Below, in pieces: positions 13,608-20,810 of a DNA stretch of 23,639 nt. The notes beneath the pieces were generated by a model. It did no database searches, was not told the DNA's origin, and saw only the letters and a list, made by a program, of their open reading frames with translations. Made by a program: the position numbers and the translations under genes. Each line of letters starts with the position of its first letter. Within the stretch, counting starts at the first letter, position 1. The stretch is from a virus: the IMG/VR virus record IMGVR_UViG_3300045999_006921, positions 1 through 23,639 of that record; one strand, given 5' to 3'.

Positions 13608-13796
13608 CTATGGCAACAATTCCTTGAGTTGCTTTTCAATCTCCGAATATACTGTATTCCATGCCCGCTCTTTGATTGCCTCTGTTGAATCTGCTGGCTC
13701 GACTTCAATCTCAATGGAGCAATTCAATTTGTGCCAATTGCCTCTCACTTCAACTGATGTTCCATATTCTGCTCTGAAACTCTTAACTCTCGCCAT
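13608..13796 (-). CDS. Small conserved phage protein (62 aa), unknown function
   Basis: A 62-aa protein starting MARVKSFRAEYGTSVEV, with a Trp in GNWHKLNCSIEIEVEP and a C-terminal helix (AWNTVYSEIEKQLKELL). It resembles short phage proteins that I know only as hypothetical. A longer start at 13919 would overlap the previous gene by 137 bp; the ATG at 13796 has AAGGA 8 nt upstream and a 14-bp overlap, so it is chosen. It belongs to the unit leading to the initiator gene. Confidence 0.75.
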   Translation of the reverse strand: MARVKSFRAEYGTSVEVRGNWHKLNCSIEIEVEPADSTEAIKERAWNTVYSEIEKQLKELLP

Positions 13797-14040
13797 TGCC
13801 ATCATCCTTGAGGCTGTTGTTCGTGATTTTGAGCGCCTTCTCTGAAACTGGAATCTCTTCAATTGTGATTGTGATTTTGGCTTCAAATGTTCCAAACTTG
13901 TTTTCCTCTGAATTGCCAATCTCTCTGTTCAAAATATCAACAAGGCTCTCTCCATTGATATTCACATTCCACTCATTGATGCAAACATCCGCTCTCTCTG
14001 CCTTCAATTGAAGAACTCGCTTTGCAATTTTGCTCATCAT
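13783..14040 (-). CDS. Small phage protein (85 aa), unknown function
   Basis: An 85-aa acidic protein with an amphipathic N-terminus (SKIAKRVLQLKAERADVCI) and a beta-rich middle (WNVNINGESLVDIL, then FEAKITITIEEIPV). No family recognised. It begins with two consecutive ATG codons; the first overlaps the preceding stop as ATGA and lies 6 nt after GGAGG. It is flanked by overlapping small genes in the unit that ends with the initiator. Confidence 0.78.
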   Translation of the reverse strand: MMSKIAKRVLQLKAERADVCINEWNVNINGESLVDILNREIGNSEENKFGTFEAKITITIEEIPVSEKALKITNNSLKDDGNGES

Positions 14041-14405
14041 TTTTTTCCTCCCTTAATGGATAAAGTTTCAACAATCTTTTTCTCCATGCATTCTTCAATC
14101 TCTGAAGCGTTCAACTCGCCATTGAAAATCATGGATTCAAGAATCTGCTCATCCACAACTTCAACTGTTTTGATTGCTTGATTCAAGCCCAATTGCTTCA
14201 CTTTATCCAGCAACTTCTCTTGATTCATGCTCACTCGCTCCTGCTTGCCAAATACTGCTTTGATTGCTCCTGCAACAACTTCCTTCAAGCCATTTGCCTT
14301 CATGAACTCTTTAATTTCTGCATTTAATGGTTTTTTAAGTTCTTCAAGTTGTTTTGTTTTTGCATCCAGTTGAGCATAGTTTGTTACTTTTTCGATAATA
14401 TCCAA
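14037..14405 (-). CDS. Coiled-coil small phage protein (122 aa), unknown function
   Basis: A 122-aa mostly helical protein: an N-terminal coiled coil (KVTNYAQLDAKTKQLEELKK), a central AIKAVFGKQERVSMNQEKLL, then a helical end (ECMEKKIVETLSIKGGKK). The layout resembles small early proteins found beside recombination or replication genes in Gram-positive phages; I know no proven function. The start is TTG at 14405, 8 nt after AGGAGG. A longer frame from 14486 is ruled out because the predicted promoter and terminator lie inside it. First gene of its unit. Confidence 0.78.
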   Translation of the reverse strand: MDIIEKVTNYAQLDAKTKQLEELKKPLNAEIKEFMKANGLKEVVAGAIKAVFGKQERVSMNQEKLLDKVKQLGLNQAIKTVEVVDEQILESMIFNGELNASEIEECMEKKIVETLSIKGGKK

Positions 14406-14427
14406 TTTGTTCACCTCCTCTATATAG

Positions 14428-14457
14428 ATAATACAAAAAGAGTATTCAAATTGTAAA
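14428..14457 (-). promoter_or_regulatory. Predicted family A promoter for the initiator unit
   Basis: Minus strand TTTACA (14452-14457), 18-nt spacer, TATTAT (14428-14433), CT, then AGAGGAGGTG. It begins two bases after the T run of the terminator at 14460-14482, so termination and restart are packed together. Confidence 0.72.
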
Positions 14458-14459
14458 TT

Positions 14460-14482
14460 AAAAAGGATGCATTCCTGCATCC
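14460..14482 (-). terminator. Predicted rho-independent terminator after the MerR-like gene
   Basis: Perfect 7-bp stem GGATGCA / TGCATCC with a GGAA tetraloop, followed by TTTTT on the minus strand. It starts 8 bp after the MerR-like stop. Confidence 0.85.
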
Positions 14483-14490
14483 CCATTCAA

Positions 14491-14802
14491 TTATTGTTTT
14501 TTTCCTCTGGTTCCCCATCTTGTTCTGCTATGCTCTGCCATGATTCCATAAGCAATTTTCCCTCTGAACTGTTGGAGCGCTTCAACTGCTTCTTCATTGA
14601 AAAATCTTGTTGCTCTGTTATCCATGTTCATTTTTGCATTTGGAAGCATTCTCACCATCTCTTTTTCTTCTGTGGAAGGCTCTGGCTTTTCAGCCACAAC
14701 TTTTCCCCATTTATACCAATTTTTTATTGTTTGATTTGTAACTCCAAGAATTTTTGCAACTTCGCTAATGCTAAAGAAAATTTCATTATCAATTGTTTTC
14801 AT
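14491..14802 (-). CDS. MerR-like helix-turn-helix DNA-binding protein
   Basis: A 103-aa protein. Residues 9-31 (FSISEVAKILGVTNQTIKNWYKWG) match the N-terminal HTH of MerR/excisionase-type proteins. It continues with VVAEKPEPSTEEKEM and a Phe-Asn-Glu-Glu-Ala-Val-Glu region (FFNEEAVEAL) before a basic tail. It lacks a cysteine-rich effector domain, so it is a stand-alone DNA binder, perhaps a transcription regulator or excisionase-like factor; no integrase is visible. GGAGG is 8 nt before the ATG. It follows the SNF2 helicase by 3 bp and ends just before a terminator, so the two are co-transcribed. It may act at the adjacent promoters. Confidence 0.8.
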   Translation of the reverse strand: MKTIDNEIFFSISEVAKILGVTNQTIKNWYKWGKVVAEKPEPSTEEKEMVRMLPNAKMNMDNRATRFFNEEAVEALQQFRGKIAYGIMAEHSRTRWGTRGKKQ

Positions 14803-14805
14803 TGT

Positions 14806-16506
14806 TTATTCCTCCCCAAGAATTTGATATATCAATTTCATTTGCTCTGCCTTGCTTCCAGATGCCGCTCCATCAACTAACTCTTCAGCCAAGAACTTCT
14901 TACTTTCAACAATGGCTTCAATGTTCTCATCAATAGTATCTTTGCAAACAAGACTAATGATGTTCACTGTTCCAGTTGTTCCGATTCTGTGCGCTCTATC
15001 CTCTGCTTGCTCAACTGTTGCCATGTTCCATGCTTTGTCCATGAAAATCACTGTGGATGCTTTTGTCAATGTCAATCCAGTTCCCATTGCTCCTACTGTT
15101 CCAATGATAAGTTTGCATTTTGCATCTTCTTGGAATCGCTCAACTTCTGCTTGTCTATCCTTTGTGCTTCCAGTGATATATGCTGGATTGTATTGGCTCA
15201 ATTCACTCTTCACGATTTGAGCAACTTCCTCCCAATTAGAGAATATAATTGCCTTCTGCCCATTCTCAACAAGTTCCTCCACAATCTCCTTCAATCGCTC
15301 CATTTTGGCGCTCTCCGCTATTGAATCAGATAAGATTGATGTATGTGCTGTTACTTGGCGCAATCTGATTAACATTGCCAGTGGATTTGGATTGAGTTCA
15401 ATTTTCTTTATGTTTGCCTTCAACATATTCTTTACTTCTTTGTATAGTTGCGCTTGCTTGGGCATCATATCCACATACTCTGTGGAGCGAATCTTTGGAG
15501 GAAGATTAAGAACTTCATCTTTTTTTCTTCGCAACATCATTTTGCCAAATCTTGTTCTCAATTCATCCATATTTTTATATCCAACAATTTGATAGTTGCC
15601 ATATCCGCCCATGACACAATATCTTGCTCTGAACTGATAGAATGAGTTTTTTTCCGCATCCAGCCACCTCATGATGTTGTATAAGTCCAATGCTTGATTC
15701 ATCAGCGGAGTTCCAGTAAGCGCCAATTTGAAGCGGGATTTGAGGCAATGAATGGCTTTTCCCTGCTGGCTCTGTGCATTCTTTGCTTTGTGAATCTCAT
15801 CCACAATTACCATTCCAATTGTTCCGCTCATTGTGAGTTCCTTTAACTTCTCTTGAATCTCTTTGCTTCTCAATGTTTCAACATTTGTGATGATAAAGAA
15901 TTCTTGAATATCACTGCTCAAATGCTCCAAGCGCTCTTTCACTCCGCCCTCTTTTGTTCTGCCTTTTGCATCAAATTTTGTTCCAAGAATAATTGCTTGC
16001 TCGTTTGAGTGTATGGCAACTTCCTTGAGCCAATTATGCTTCAATGAGTTCACTCCGCAAACAATGAGGCAATGCCTCATCAAATGTTTTCTGCTCACTG
16101 CAATATCAATGGATTGCTTTGTTTTGCCCAATCCTTGCTCATCTCCAAGCAGGAATTTCTCATGAGCCTTTGCATATTGGAATGCATGAATCTGATGCTC
16201 AAATGGCTTTGTTTTGAACTCAAAATCCAATTGAGGCTGTTCTTCATATTTCACGATTGAAGCAATTGTTTTTGAGCCATCTGTGATTGCTTTTCCTTTG
16301 ATTGTGATTTGCTCTCCTGCAAACATCTCAAATAATTCTGGAAGGCTTGATGTTGGCAACTCCCACTCCTTACTTGATGGAATGAAGAATCTCACTGGAA
16401 GGCTTTTTATTTTTGCCACGTTCTCAAGCGAATATGGGAATGATACAAAAAGCGCTTCTCCATCCTTCTTGAGATTGATTGCTGGCTTCACTGTTGCTTG
16501 AATCAT
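14806..16506 (-). CDS. SNF2-family DNA helicase/translocase
   Basis: A 566-aa SF2 translocase. Residues 1-95 form an N-terminal extension that may be HARP-like (EWELP near 47-51). The helicase core shows motif I GDEQGLGKT (121-129), motif II DEIH (236-239), motif III LTGTPL (263-268), and motifs V and VI GTGLTLTKAS and QAEDRAHRIG (475-484, 500-509), a set diagnostic of SNF2 proteins. In phages such proteins are thought to remodel or unwind DNA during replication or recombination; the target is unknown. AGGAGA lies 8 nt before the ATG. It is in a unit with the 54-aa gene upstream and the MerR-like gene downstream. Confidence 0.95.
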   Translation of the reverse strand: MIQATVKPAINLKKDGEALFVSFPYSLENVAKIKSLPVRFFIPSSKEWELPTSSLPELFEMFAGEQITIKGKAITDGSKTIASIVKYEEQPQLDFEFKTKPFEHQIHAFQYAKAHEKFLLGDEQGLGKTKQSIDIAVSRKHLMRHCLIVCGVNSLKHNWLKEVAIHSNEQAIILGTKFDAKGRTKEGGVKERLEHLSSDIQEFFIITNVETLRSKEIQEKLKELTMSGTIGMVIVDEIHKAKNAQSQQGKAIHCLKSRFKLALTGTPLMNQALDLYNIMRWLDAEKNSFYQFRARYCVMGGYGNYQIVGYKNMDELRTRFGKMMLRRKKDEVLNLPPKIRSTEYVDMMPKQAQLYKEVKNMLKANIKKIELNPNPLAMLIRLRQVTAHTSILSDSIAESAKMERLKEIVEELVENGQKAIIFSNWEEVAQIVKSELSQYNPAYITGSTKDRQAEVERFQEDAKCKLIIGTVGAMGTGLTLTKASTVIFMDKAWNMATVEQAEDRAHRIGTTGTVNIISLVCKDTIDENIEAIVESKKFLAEELVDGAASGSKAEQMKLIYQILGEE

Positions 16507-16556
16507 TTTTCATCTCTCCTTGTTCAATAGTTTTTGAATCCACTTGCTATGCAGGA

Positions 16557-16574
16557 GGCTGGATTGCTCCAGCC
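16557..16574 (-). other. GNRA-type hairpin between the 54-aa gene and the SNF2 gene
   Basis: GGCTGGA and TCCAGCC pair perfectly around a GCAA tetraloop on the minus-strand RNA, 18 nt after the 54-aa stop. No T run follows, so it is not a classic terminator. It may be an mRNA stabiliser or processing site in the SNF2 leader. Confidence 0.5.
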
Positions 16575-16591
16575 ATGCTCATCTGCTTGCC

Positions 16592-16756
16592 TTACTGTGT
16601 GATGAAGTCGATGAGTGTCTTTACTTCCTTCAAGTCATCCAGCCATCCAGTTACTCTAATTATTCCGAGTGTTTTATCATCTCTTAACGCTGATGATTTT
16701 CCATCTGGCAGAGTCTCGATTGTATATCCTTTGTACTGCTCCACTTGCTTTGTCAT
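16592..16756 (-). CDS. Small phage protein (54 aa), unknown function
   Basis: A 54-codon frame starting MTKQVEQYKGYTIETLPDG, then LGIIRVTGWLDDLKEV. The GYTIE.LPDGK part resembles small phage hypothetical proteins. GGAGG lies 10 nt before the ATG, and the leader CTGGAGGCAAA is nearly the same as before the 47-aa gene at 5384-5527. It is the first gene after the duplicated family B promoter, so it is controlled in parallel with that gene, although the two proteins share no obvious sequence. Confidence 0.75.
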   Translation of the reverse strand: MTKQVEQYKGYTIETLPDGKSSALRDDKTLGIIRVTGWLDDLKEVKTLIDFITQ

Positions 16757-16802
16757 ATTGTGTTTGCCTCCAGTGTTTTTGTTAGTTTGTGTTTCGCTTA
16801 CA

Positions 16803-16853
16803 AGAAAAGAATATCACAATATTATCTACATTGCAAGAGGCAATTTGAAAAAA
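16803..16853. repeat. 51-bp duplicated promoter region, copy 2
   Basis: Matches copy 1 at 5572-5622 in all but one position. Here, too, a terminator is directly upstream and a small gene directly downstream, so the duplicated piece seems to be a movable promoter cassette. Confidence 0.92.
16808..16836 (-). promoter_or_regulatory. Predicted family B promoter for the 54-aa/SNF2/MerR-like unit
   Basis: Minus strand TTGCAA (16831-16836), 17-nt spacer, TATTCT (16808-16813) with TGA before it (extended -10), inside the 51-bp repeat. Confidence 0.7.
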
Positions 16854-16872
16854 ATGAAAAAAAGTTTTGAAC

Positions 16873-16900
16873 AAAAAAAGAGCCATGAAAATCATGGCTC
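16873..16900 (-). terminator. Predicted rho-independent terminator after the lysin gene
   Basis: Perfect 9-bp stem GAGCCATGA / TCATGGCTC, 3-nt loop, then TTTTTTT on the minus strand, 10 bp after the lysin stop. It separates late genes from the early region. Confidence 0.92.
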
Positions 16901-16910
16901 AAACAAGCAA

Positions 16911-17606
16911 TCACTGCATCTCTTGCCCAGTGATTCTCCGCAACTCATTTGCCAATCTGTGAACATCTTGGCGCTCCTCAATGCTTCTTGCTCTTGCCCA
17001 TTCTTGCTGAAGAATCTTGAGGATTCTATTTGCATCCTGCTTGGATATTGGCGCATCAGCTATTTGTTTTGGCGCTTCATTTGGCTTCTGGGCTGGCTTT
17101 GTTGCTGGAGCAGGAGTTGATGCCTTTGGCTTCTCTTCCTCTTGTTTTGGCGCTGTTTTTGGCTCAAGAACTTGCTTATCATAAACTGTTAAGCCCAAGC
17201 GCTCAATCAATTTGATGAGTTTTTGTGGATAAGTCGGGTCTGTTGCATATCCTGCCTTCCAAATTTCTGTGCAAGCCTCTTTGTAATTTGTTTCGCCTTT
17301 TACTTTTGCATATCTTGGCTTGTTGAGTAGTTTGGCATGGTCTATGATTGAGCCTTCAAATGTTTCATATCTTCTGAATCCAGCAACAATTGTTATCCAT
17401 TTACCATTCACAAATTCCTTTGTTTCAAAATCTCCGCCACTGCCCTTGATACCAAATAAGTTGTTGTTTTTTTGTGTCAATCCAGATTTTCCCCAATTAC
17501 TTTCCAAAATGGCTTGAGCCACAACAAGAGATGGCAAAATCTTATATTCTGCATAGTTCTTGATTGCAAAATTTGCAACTTTTTCAATGAATGCTTTGTT
17601 GCTCAA
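16911..17606 (-). CDS. Endolysin: GH73-like glucosaminidase with C-terminal wall-binding-like domain
   Basis: Cleaves peptidoglycan glycan chains for host lysis. 231 aa. The N-terminal domain (about 1-140) has ILPSLVVAQAILESNWGKSGL (23-43) with probable catalytic E35, NNLFGIKG (48-55), and AGYATDPTYPQKL (118-130), features of the glucosaminidase (LYZ2) family. A Pro/Lys/Ala-rich linker (about 148-185) leads to a short helical C-terminal domain (PISKQDANRILKILQQEW..., 186-228) of the kind found at the ends of Gram-positive phage lysins. No signal peptide is present, so export depends on the holin. The start is TTG at 17606, after GGGAGAGG; no in-frame ATG lies near. It overlaps the 71-aa gene by 23 bp. 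Confidence 0.92.
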   Translation of the reverse strand: MSNKAFIEKVANFAIKNYAEYKILPSLVVAQAILESNWGKSGLTQKNNNLFGIKGSGGDFETKEFVNGKWITIVAGFRRYETFEGSIIDHAKLLNKPRYAKVKGETNYKEACTEIWKAGYATDPTYPQKLIKLIERLGLTVYDKQVLEPKTAPKQEEEKPKASTPAPATKPAQKPNEAPKQIADAPISKQDANRILKILQQEWARARSIEERQDVHRLANELRRITGQEMQ

Positions 17607-17799
17607 ATGAATCCTCTCCCATCACTTCAATAAGTGTCTTCAATCGCTGAATCTCTCTTGCATGAGAATCTAATTGCTCCATCAGCAAGTGAACAAGCCC
17701 AAACAATTTGGCAACTTTGAGCCGCTTCCCTGCTTCATCAGAGTTCAAATAATTATTTACAATTAAATCATTTATATTCAAGGCTTCTATATCAATCAC
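17584..17799 (-). CDS. Small protein (71 aa) between holin and lysin
   Basis: A 71-aa protein with GTG start, mostly helical, starting MIDIEALNINDLIVN and containing LFGLVHLLMEQLDSHAREIQ, no transmembrane segment. Its GTG shares one base with the holin stop and its end overlaps the lysin start, so it is a member of the lysis cassette. Its ribosome binding site is weak (GGGGCGGA), suggesting coupling to holin translation. The position suggests a lysis-timing accessory role, but nothing in the sequence proves it. Confidence 0.65.
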   Translation of the reverse strand: MIDIEALNINDLIVNNYLNSDEAGKRLKVAKLFGLVHLLMEQLDSHAREIQRLKTLIEVMGEDSFEQQSIH

Positions 17800-18206
17800 T
17801 ATTTTCCGCCCCGCTTCGCAATCTGATTGATTGTTGATTTGATGAATGCTGGCAATGGAACTCCTAACTTGCCCATATTTTCAATGATTGATAAGCCCTC
17901 TCTGCCTATATAAAAATATAGCGCAATCGTTCTGAATACTGGCTCATTGTTGTTTAACATGGTATCAAACATCACTGCAATCATAATGACAACAAGAGTG
18001 ATTCCCTTGCGAATCCCTCCCCAATACATCACATCAGATGATAAGTTCTTATTTTTGATGCCAGATAGAACTCCAGTTGCATAATCAAGAACAACAAAGA
18101 ATACAAGTATTTGAATAAGCATATCCCATCCCCCCAACCAAAATGTAATAAGTGTTCCGATTGCTGAAAAGATTGTTGGAATGCCATAAGCAACTTCTGT
18201 TTTCAT
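17799..18206 (-). CDS. Phage holin (holin_4 / toxin secretion-lysis type)
   Basis: Forms the membrane lesion that lets the lysin reach the wall. 135 aa, with hydrophobic segments at about 9-26, 29-48 and 68-86 (GITLVVIMIAVMFDTML) and a fourth weaker one near 92-105. LDYATGVLSGI (40-50), the GGIRKG turn and the downstream EGLSIIENMGKLGVPLP (104-120) are characteristic of the phage_holin_4 family of Gram-positive phages. It ends with a basic tail IAKRGGK. Start at 18206 with AAGGAG about 9 nt upstream. It is followed by the 71-aa gene and the lysin, the usual cassette. Confidence 0.93.
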   Translation of the reverse strand: MKTEVAYGIPTIFSAIGTLITFWLGGWDMLIQILVFFVVLDYATGVLSGIKNKNLSSDVMYWGGIRKGITLVVIMIAVMFDTMLNNNEPVFRTIALYFYIGREGLSIIENMGKLGVPLPAFIKSTINQIAKRGGK

Positions 18207-18210
18207 CTTC

Positions 18211-19062
18211 TCACTCTCCTTTATAAGATGATAAAAATGCAGGAATATCAGAATATATTTTGATGGCTCTTGCTCCCTGCAATCCGCTCATCTCTACAAT
18301 ATTTATGCCAGTTTTGTTGATTCTATATCCTTTTGTTTTTGCATAGCCACTCCATGATAGGAATGTAGATGCATTCACAAAAAATTGTTCCCTTACAACT
18401 GGCTTCTTGTTTCTCAAATCTATATCCATATATATTTCAGATGCCCAATGCCTTCTGTGAGTATGCTCCCCCCAAATCACATCAACTCTGAATTCTTCGC
18501 CTTTTTTCTGCAACTTTGCCAAGTTCAGATTGTTGCCAGTTGAGCCAGAGATATGATGCAAAAAATGAGTATATGCATTTTTGCCCACTGAAAATTGCAA
18601 GATTGCCATATCGCCAAAATAGCGTATATTTAGCATATCACATAGCCACTCCATAGGAGATATATCATTGAACTCTTGACTTCTTGTGCCATCATGATTG
18701 CCATCAATTTTTCCAATGATTCTATCTTTGATAGGCTCAAGATATTGGAGCAATCCCTTCTTCACAAGTTTCCCATTTTCAAACTTGCCTTTGATTTGCT
18801 CTTTTGGTGTCATATCCTCTTCAAATTGGGATGATTTTGAGCCTTTGTTGGCATGATTGATTGAATCGCCTCCCAAGAATACAAAAAAGTTTGGAATGCT
18901 CTGAATCACTTGGATTGTTGCCTCAAATCCTTCTGCATCAAATCCCTTATGCCCAACATGAATATCGCTCAAATCAGTGAAAAAAACTTGCTCCGCATCT
19001 GCTCTTATATAAGTATAATGCCCAGCCAAATCAGATTCTAATTTTTTGATATTATCATACAT
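18211..19062 (-). CDS. Metallophosphoesterase (calcineurin-like)
   Basis: Predicted metal-dependent phosphodiesterase or phosphatase, 283 aa. All five family motifs are intact: D33-x-H35 in LSDIHVGH (31-38), G65-D66 in FLGGDSINH (62-70), N122-H123-D124 in DGNHDG, H170 in HFLHH, and H200-x-H202 in WGEHTHRRH. A long variable region (70-115) lies between the second and third motifs. GTG and ATG codons at 19071 and 19068 are too close to AAGGAG; ATG at 19062 (8 nt away) is preferred. It lies between Tal and the holin, where a tail fibre or baseplate gene is usual, so it is either a virion-associated enzyme or an inserted accessory gene. The substrate (DNA, nucleotide or wall polymer) cannot be told. 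Confidence 0.9.
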   Translation of the reverse strand: MYDNIKKLESDLAGHYTYIRADAEQVFFTDLSDIHVGHKGFDAEGFEATIQVIQSIPNFFVFLGGDSINHANKGSKSSQFEEDMTPKEQIKGKFENGKLVKKGLLQYLEPIKDRIIGKIDGNHDGTRSQEFNDISPMEWLCDMLNIRYFGDMAILQFSVGKNAYTHFLHHISGSTGNNLNLAKLQKKGEEFRVDVIWGEHTHRRHWASEIYMDIDLRNKKPVVREQFFVNASTFLSWSGYAKTKGYRINKTGINIVEMSGLQGARAIKIYSDIPAFLSSYKGE

Positions 19063-19074
19063 TATCATCACTCC

Positions 19075-20790
19075 TTAAAATGATGGAATCCAATTTGTTC
19101 CATTCCACTTCAAAGTCATATTTACTTGTGGAGTAACTGTGTAAGCAACATCTTTCATTCTGTTCAATGTTGAATCTGCCTCAAGCAATGTATTCAATGC
19201 TGTTGGTGTCCAAATTGTTCCATTCCAAGATAAAACAGAATTAGTTGTTGGAGTTCCGATATATCCAACATCCTTCATATTATTCAAAGTTGAATTTGTT
19301 TCAAGAGATGCATTGATTGTTGCATCAGATACTATGTTTGATAATGTTCCAGATGTTGCCCTTATTTGTGGAACTGCTGAATTTTGATGTTTGATTGAAA
19401 TTCCAGCGCCATGAGAATTAAATAGCAGGATATCGCCATTCTCATTGAAAAATAGCGCTCCTTTGTTCCCTTGATTGTTCAATGATATAAGCATCCCATC
19501 CCGCATTTGTCCAAGAATCATATGCCCACTATATTCTGCATTGAATCCATCATCAATGGCTTTTTTTGTTTCAATATATACTCCATCAAGTTTTGCAGGA
19601 TTGATTGTTTGATTTCCTTTTAATGTAAGCGAATCAACAACTTGCTTTGTTTTCACAAAATCTGCAAATGTAAGGAATATGTTTCTTTGGATGCTCTCAA
19701 ATCTTGCCTTTGATTTCTCTGGCTCATATGGCATCCGCTCATATTCTGTAACTCGAACAAGTTGGCTTGGCTCTCCCTCTTCTGATAACTCATCTGAAAA
19801 GAACTTCACAACATCTCCAATGCCAAAGTTCTCAAAATCATATTCAAACTCTGGAAGGCTCTTGATATCAACAACTGCAATATCAAAATTGATTTTGGGC
19901 TTATTTACACTTTGAAAATGGATTTTGCTTGCCCAATACAACTCATCCAGATTTTCAATATCACTGAACTCTTTGAAGCCAATTCTCTGCTTTGGAGCGC
20001 TCACTTCAAAATAACTCTCTCCCAATGGCATTGTAATATAATCAACTGGATTGAGTGGATTGCCATATTCATCAAATGTGATTGTATGATTATCAAATTG
20101 CCGCCCATCCTTGCCATAATAAAATACTTTTGTTCTGTACTCTGTTTTATCAATTTCCTTTTTGATGCTCTTAATGTTTTTGCCAATTCGCAAATGAAGA
20201 TTCTCCTTGATTGAGCCTCTTCCGCCTCCAGTATATGTTCCAGATGAATATTGAGGAACTCTGATTCCTATTTCAAACTTATCTGCAAAGTTGGGCATAT
20301 TGGAGCATTCAACTTCTCCGCCAATGCTTTGAGCCAAATCATATATGCATTGATAGACGTTCTTCAATTCAAGAACTTCAAAATCATATCCAACAAAATC
20401 ATCAATCCAAGAGGCTGTTTGGAACTTTCCACTTGGAAGCAAATCATTCAATATATGCTGAAGCGTTTGCCCAATATATTGCTTATTATCAACAACTGAA
20501 TTGATGAGTTCAAATTTGATATGCTCTGCCTCAATGGATGCTTCAATTGTTCCGCTTGTTGATTTGTCAAATGTTATCCTTCTGATACAAAAAACAATAT
20601 TATCAACTTTGATATATTCAGCATCATCAATAACTTGCTTGAGTTTTGTATCATATGGAACATTGAGGCTCAATGAGAATTCCCCATCAAGCCTCTCCAC
20701 AATTTTCACTTCAGATGCATTTTCCAGAATCGCCAATCCAAATGATTGGAATTGAACTTCAGTTGCATCATATAGAATTGGATAATTCAA
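19075..20790 (-). CDS. Tail-associated lysin / receptor-binding protein (Tal)
   Basis: A 571-aa minor tail protein of the prophage endopeptidase-tail type, at the tail tip. The N-terminal part (about 1-350) resembles gp27-like baseplate-hub domains: YDATEVQF, then LDGEFSLSLNVPYD (34-47) and the IE.EAEHIKF region (about 80-92). Middle region: GYDFEVLELKNVYQCIYDLA, GVYIETKKAID. The C-terminus (499-571) has two repeats STLN.MKDV.Y..TP followed by WNGT.W.P, typical of phage fibre parts that touch the receptor. I see no clear peptidase motif, so lytic activity is not supported. TTG start at 20790, 7 nt after GAGGTG. Dit lies just upstream. Confidence 0.88.
   Translation of the reverse strand: MNYPILYDATEVQFQSFGLAILENASEVKIVERLDGEFSLSLNVPYDTKLKQVIDDAEYIKVDNIVFCIRRITFDKSTSGTIEASIEAEHIKFELINSVVDNKQYIGQTLQHILNDLLPSGKFQTASWIDDFVGYDFEVLELKNVYQCIYDLAQSIGGEVECSNMPNFADKFEIGIRVPQYSSGTYTGGGRGSIKENLHLRIGKNIKSIKKEIDKTEYRTKVFYYGKDGRQFDNHTITFDEYGNPLNPVDYITMPLGESYFEVSAPKQRIGFKEFSDIENLDELYWASKIHFQSVNKPKINFDIAVVDIKSLPEFEYDFENFGIGDVVKFFSDELSEEGEPSQLVRVTEYERMPYEPEKSKARFESIQRNIFLTFADFVKTKQVVDSLTLKGNQTINPAKLDGVYIETKKAIDDGFNAEYSGHMILGQMRDGMLISLNNQGNKGALFFNENGDILLFNSHGAGISIKHQNSAVPQIRATSGTLSNIVSDATINASLETNSTLNNMKDVGYIGTPTTNSVLSWNGTIWTPTALNTLLEADSTLNRMKDVAYTVTPQVNMTLKWNGTNWIPSF
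19078..19296 (-). repeat. Two in-frame C-terminal repeats in Tal
   Basis: Units at 19177-19296 and 19078-19176 (40-codon period, the second cut at the stop) encode STLNNMKDVGY.GTP...LSWNG and STLNRMKDVAY.VTP...LKWNG. The DNA is diverged, so the duplication is old. Confidence 0.85.
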
Positions 20791-20810
20791 ATTTAATCAC
20801 CTCAATTTTA

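Noticed and set aside
13797-13919. 103-aa form of the 62-aa protein
   Set aside because: It is basic, low-complexity sequence overlapping the 85-aa gene by 137 bp; the ATG at 13796 has AAGGA.
14406-14486. Extended 149-aa form of the 122-aa protein
   Set aside because: The extra segment contains the predicted terminator arm and promoter; the TTG at 14405 follows AGGAGG.
16557-16574. Hairpin as a rho-independent terminator
   Set aside because: The minus-strand sequence after the stem is TCCTGCATAG, with no T run.
16540-16575. 11-codon leader peptide upstream of the SNF2 gene
   Set aside because: It has only a weak ribosome binding site and no independent support.
16479-17120. 213-codon plus-strand frame across the lysin-SNF2 gap
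   Set aside because: It runs through a terminator, a promoter repeat and the antisense of the lysin; no domain is seen.
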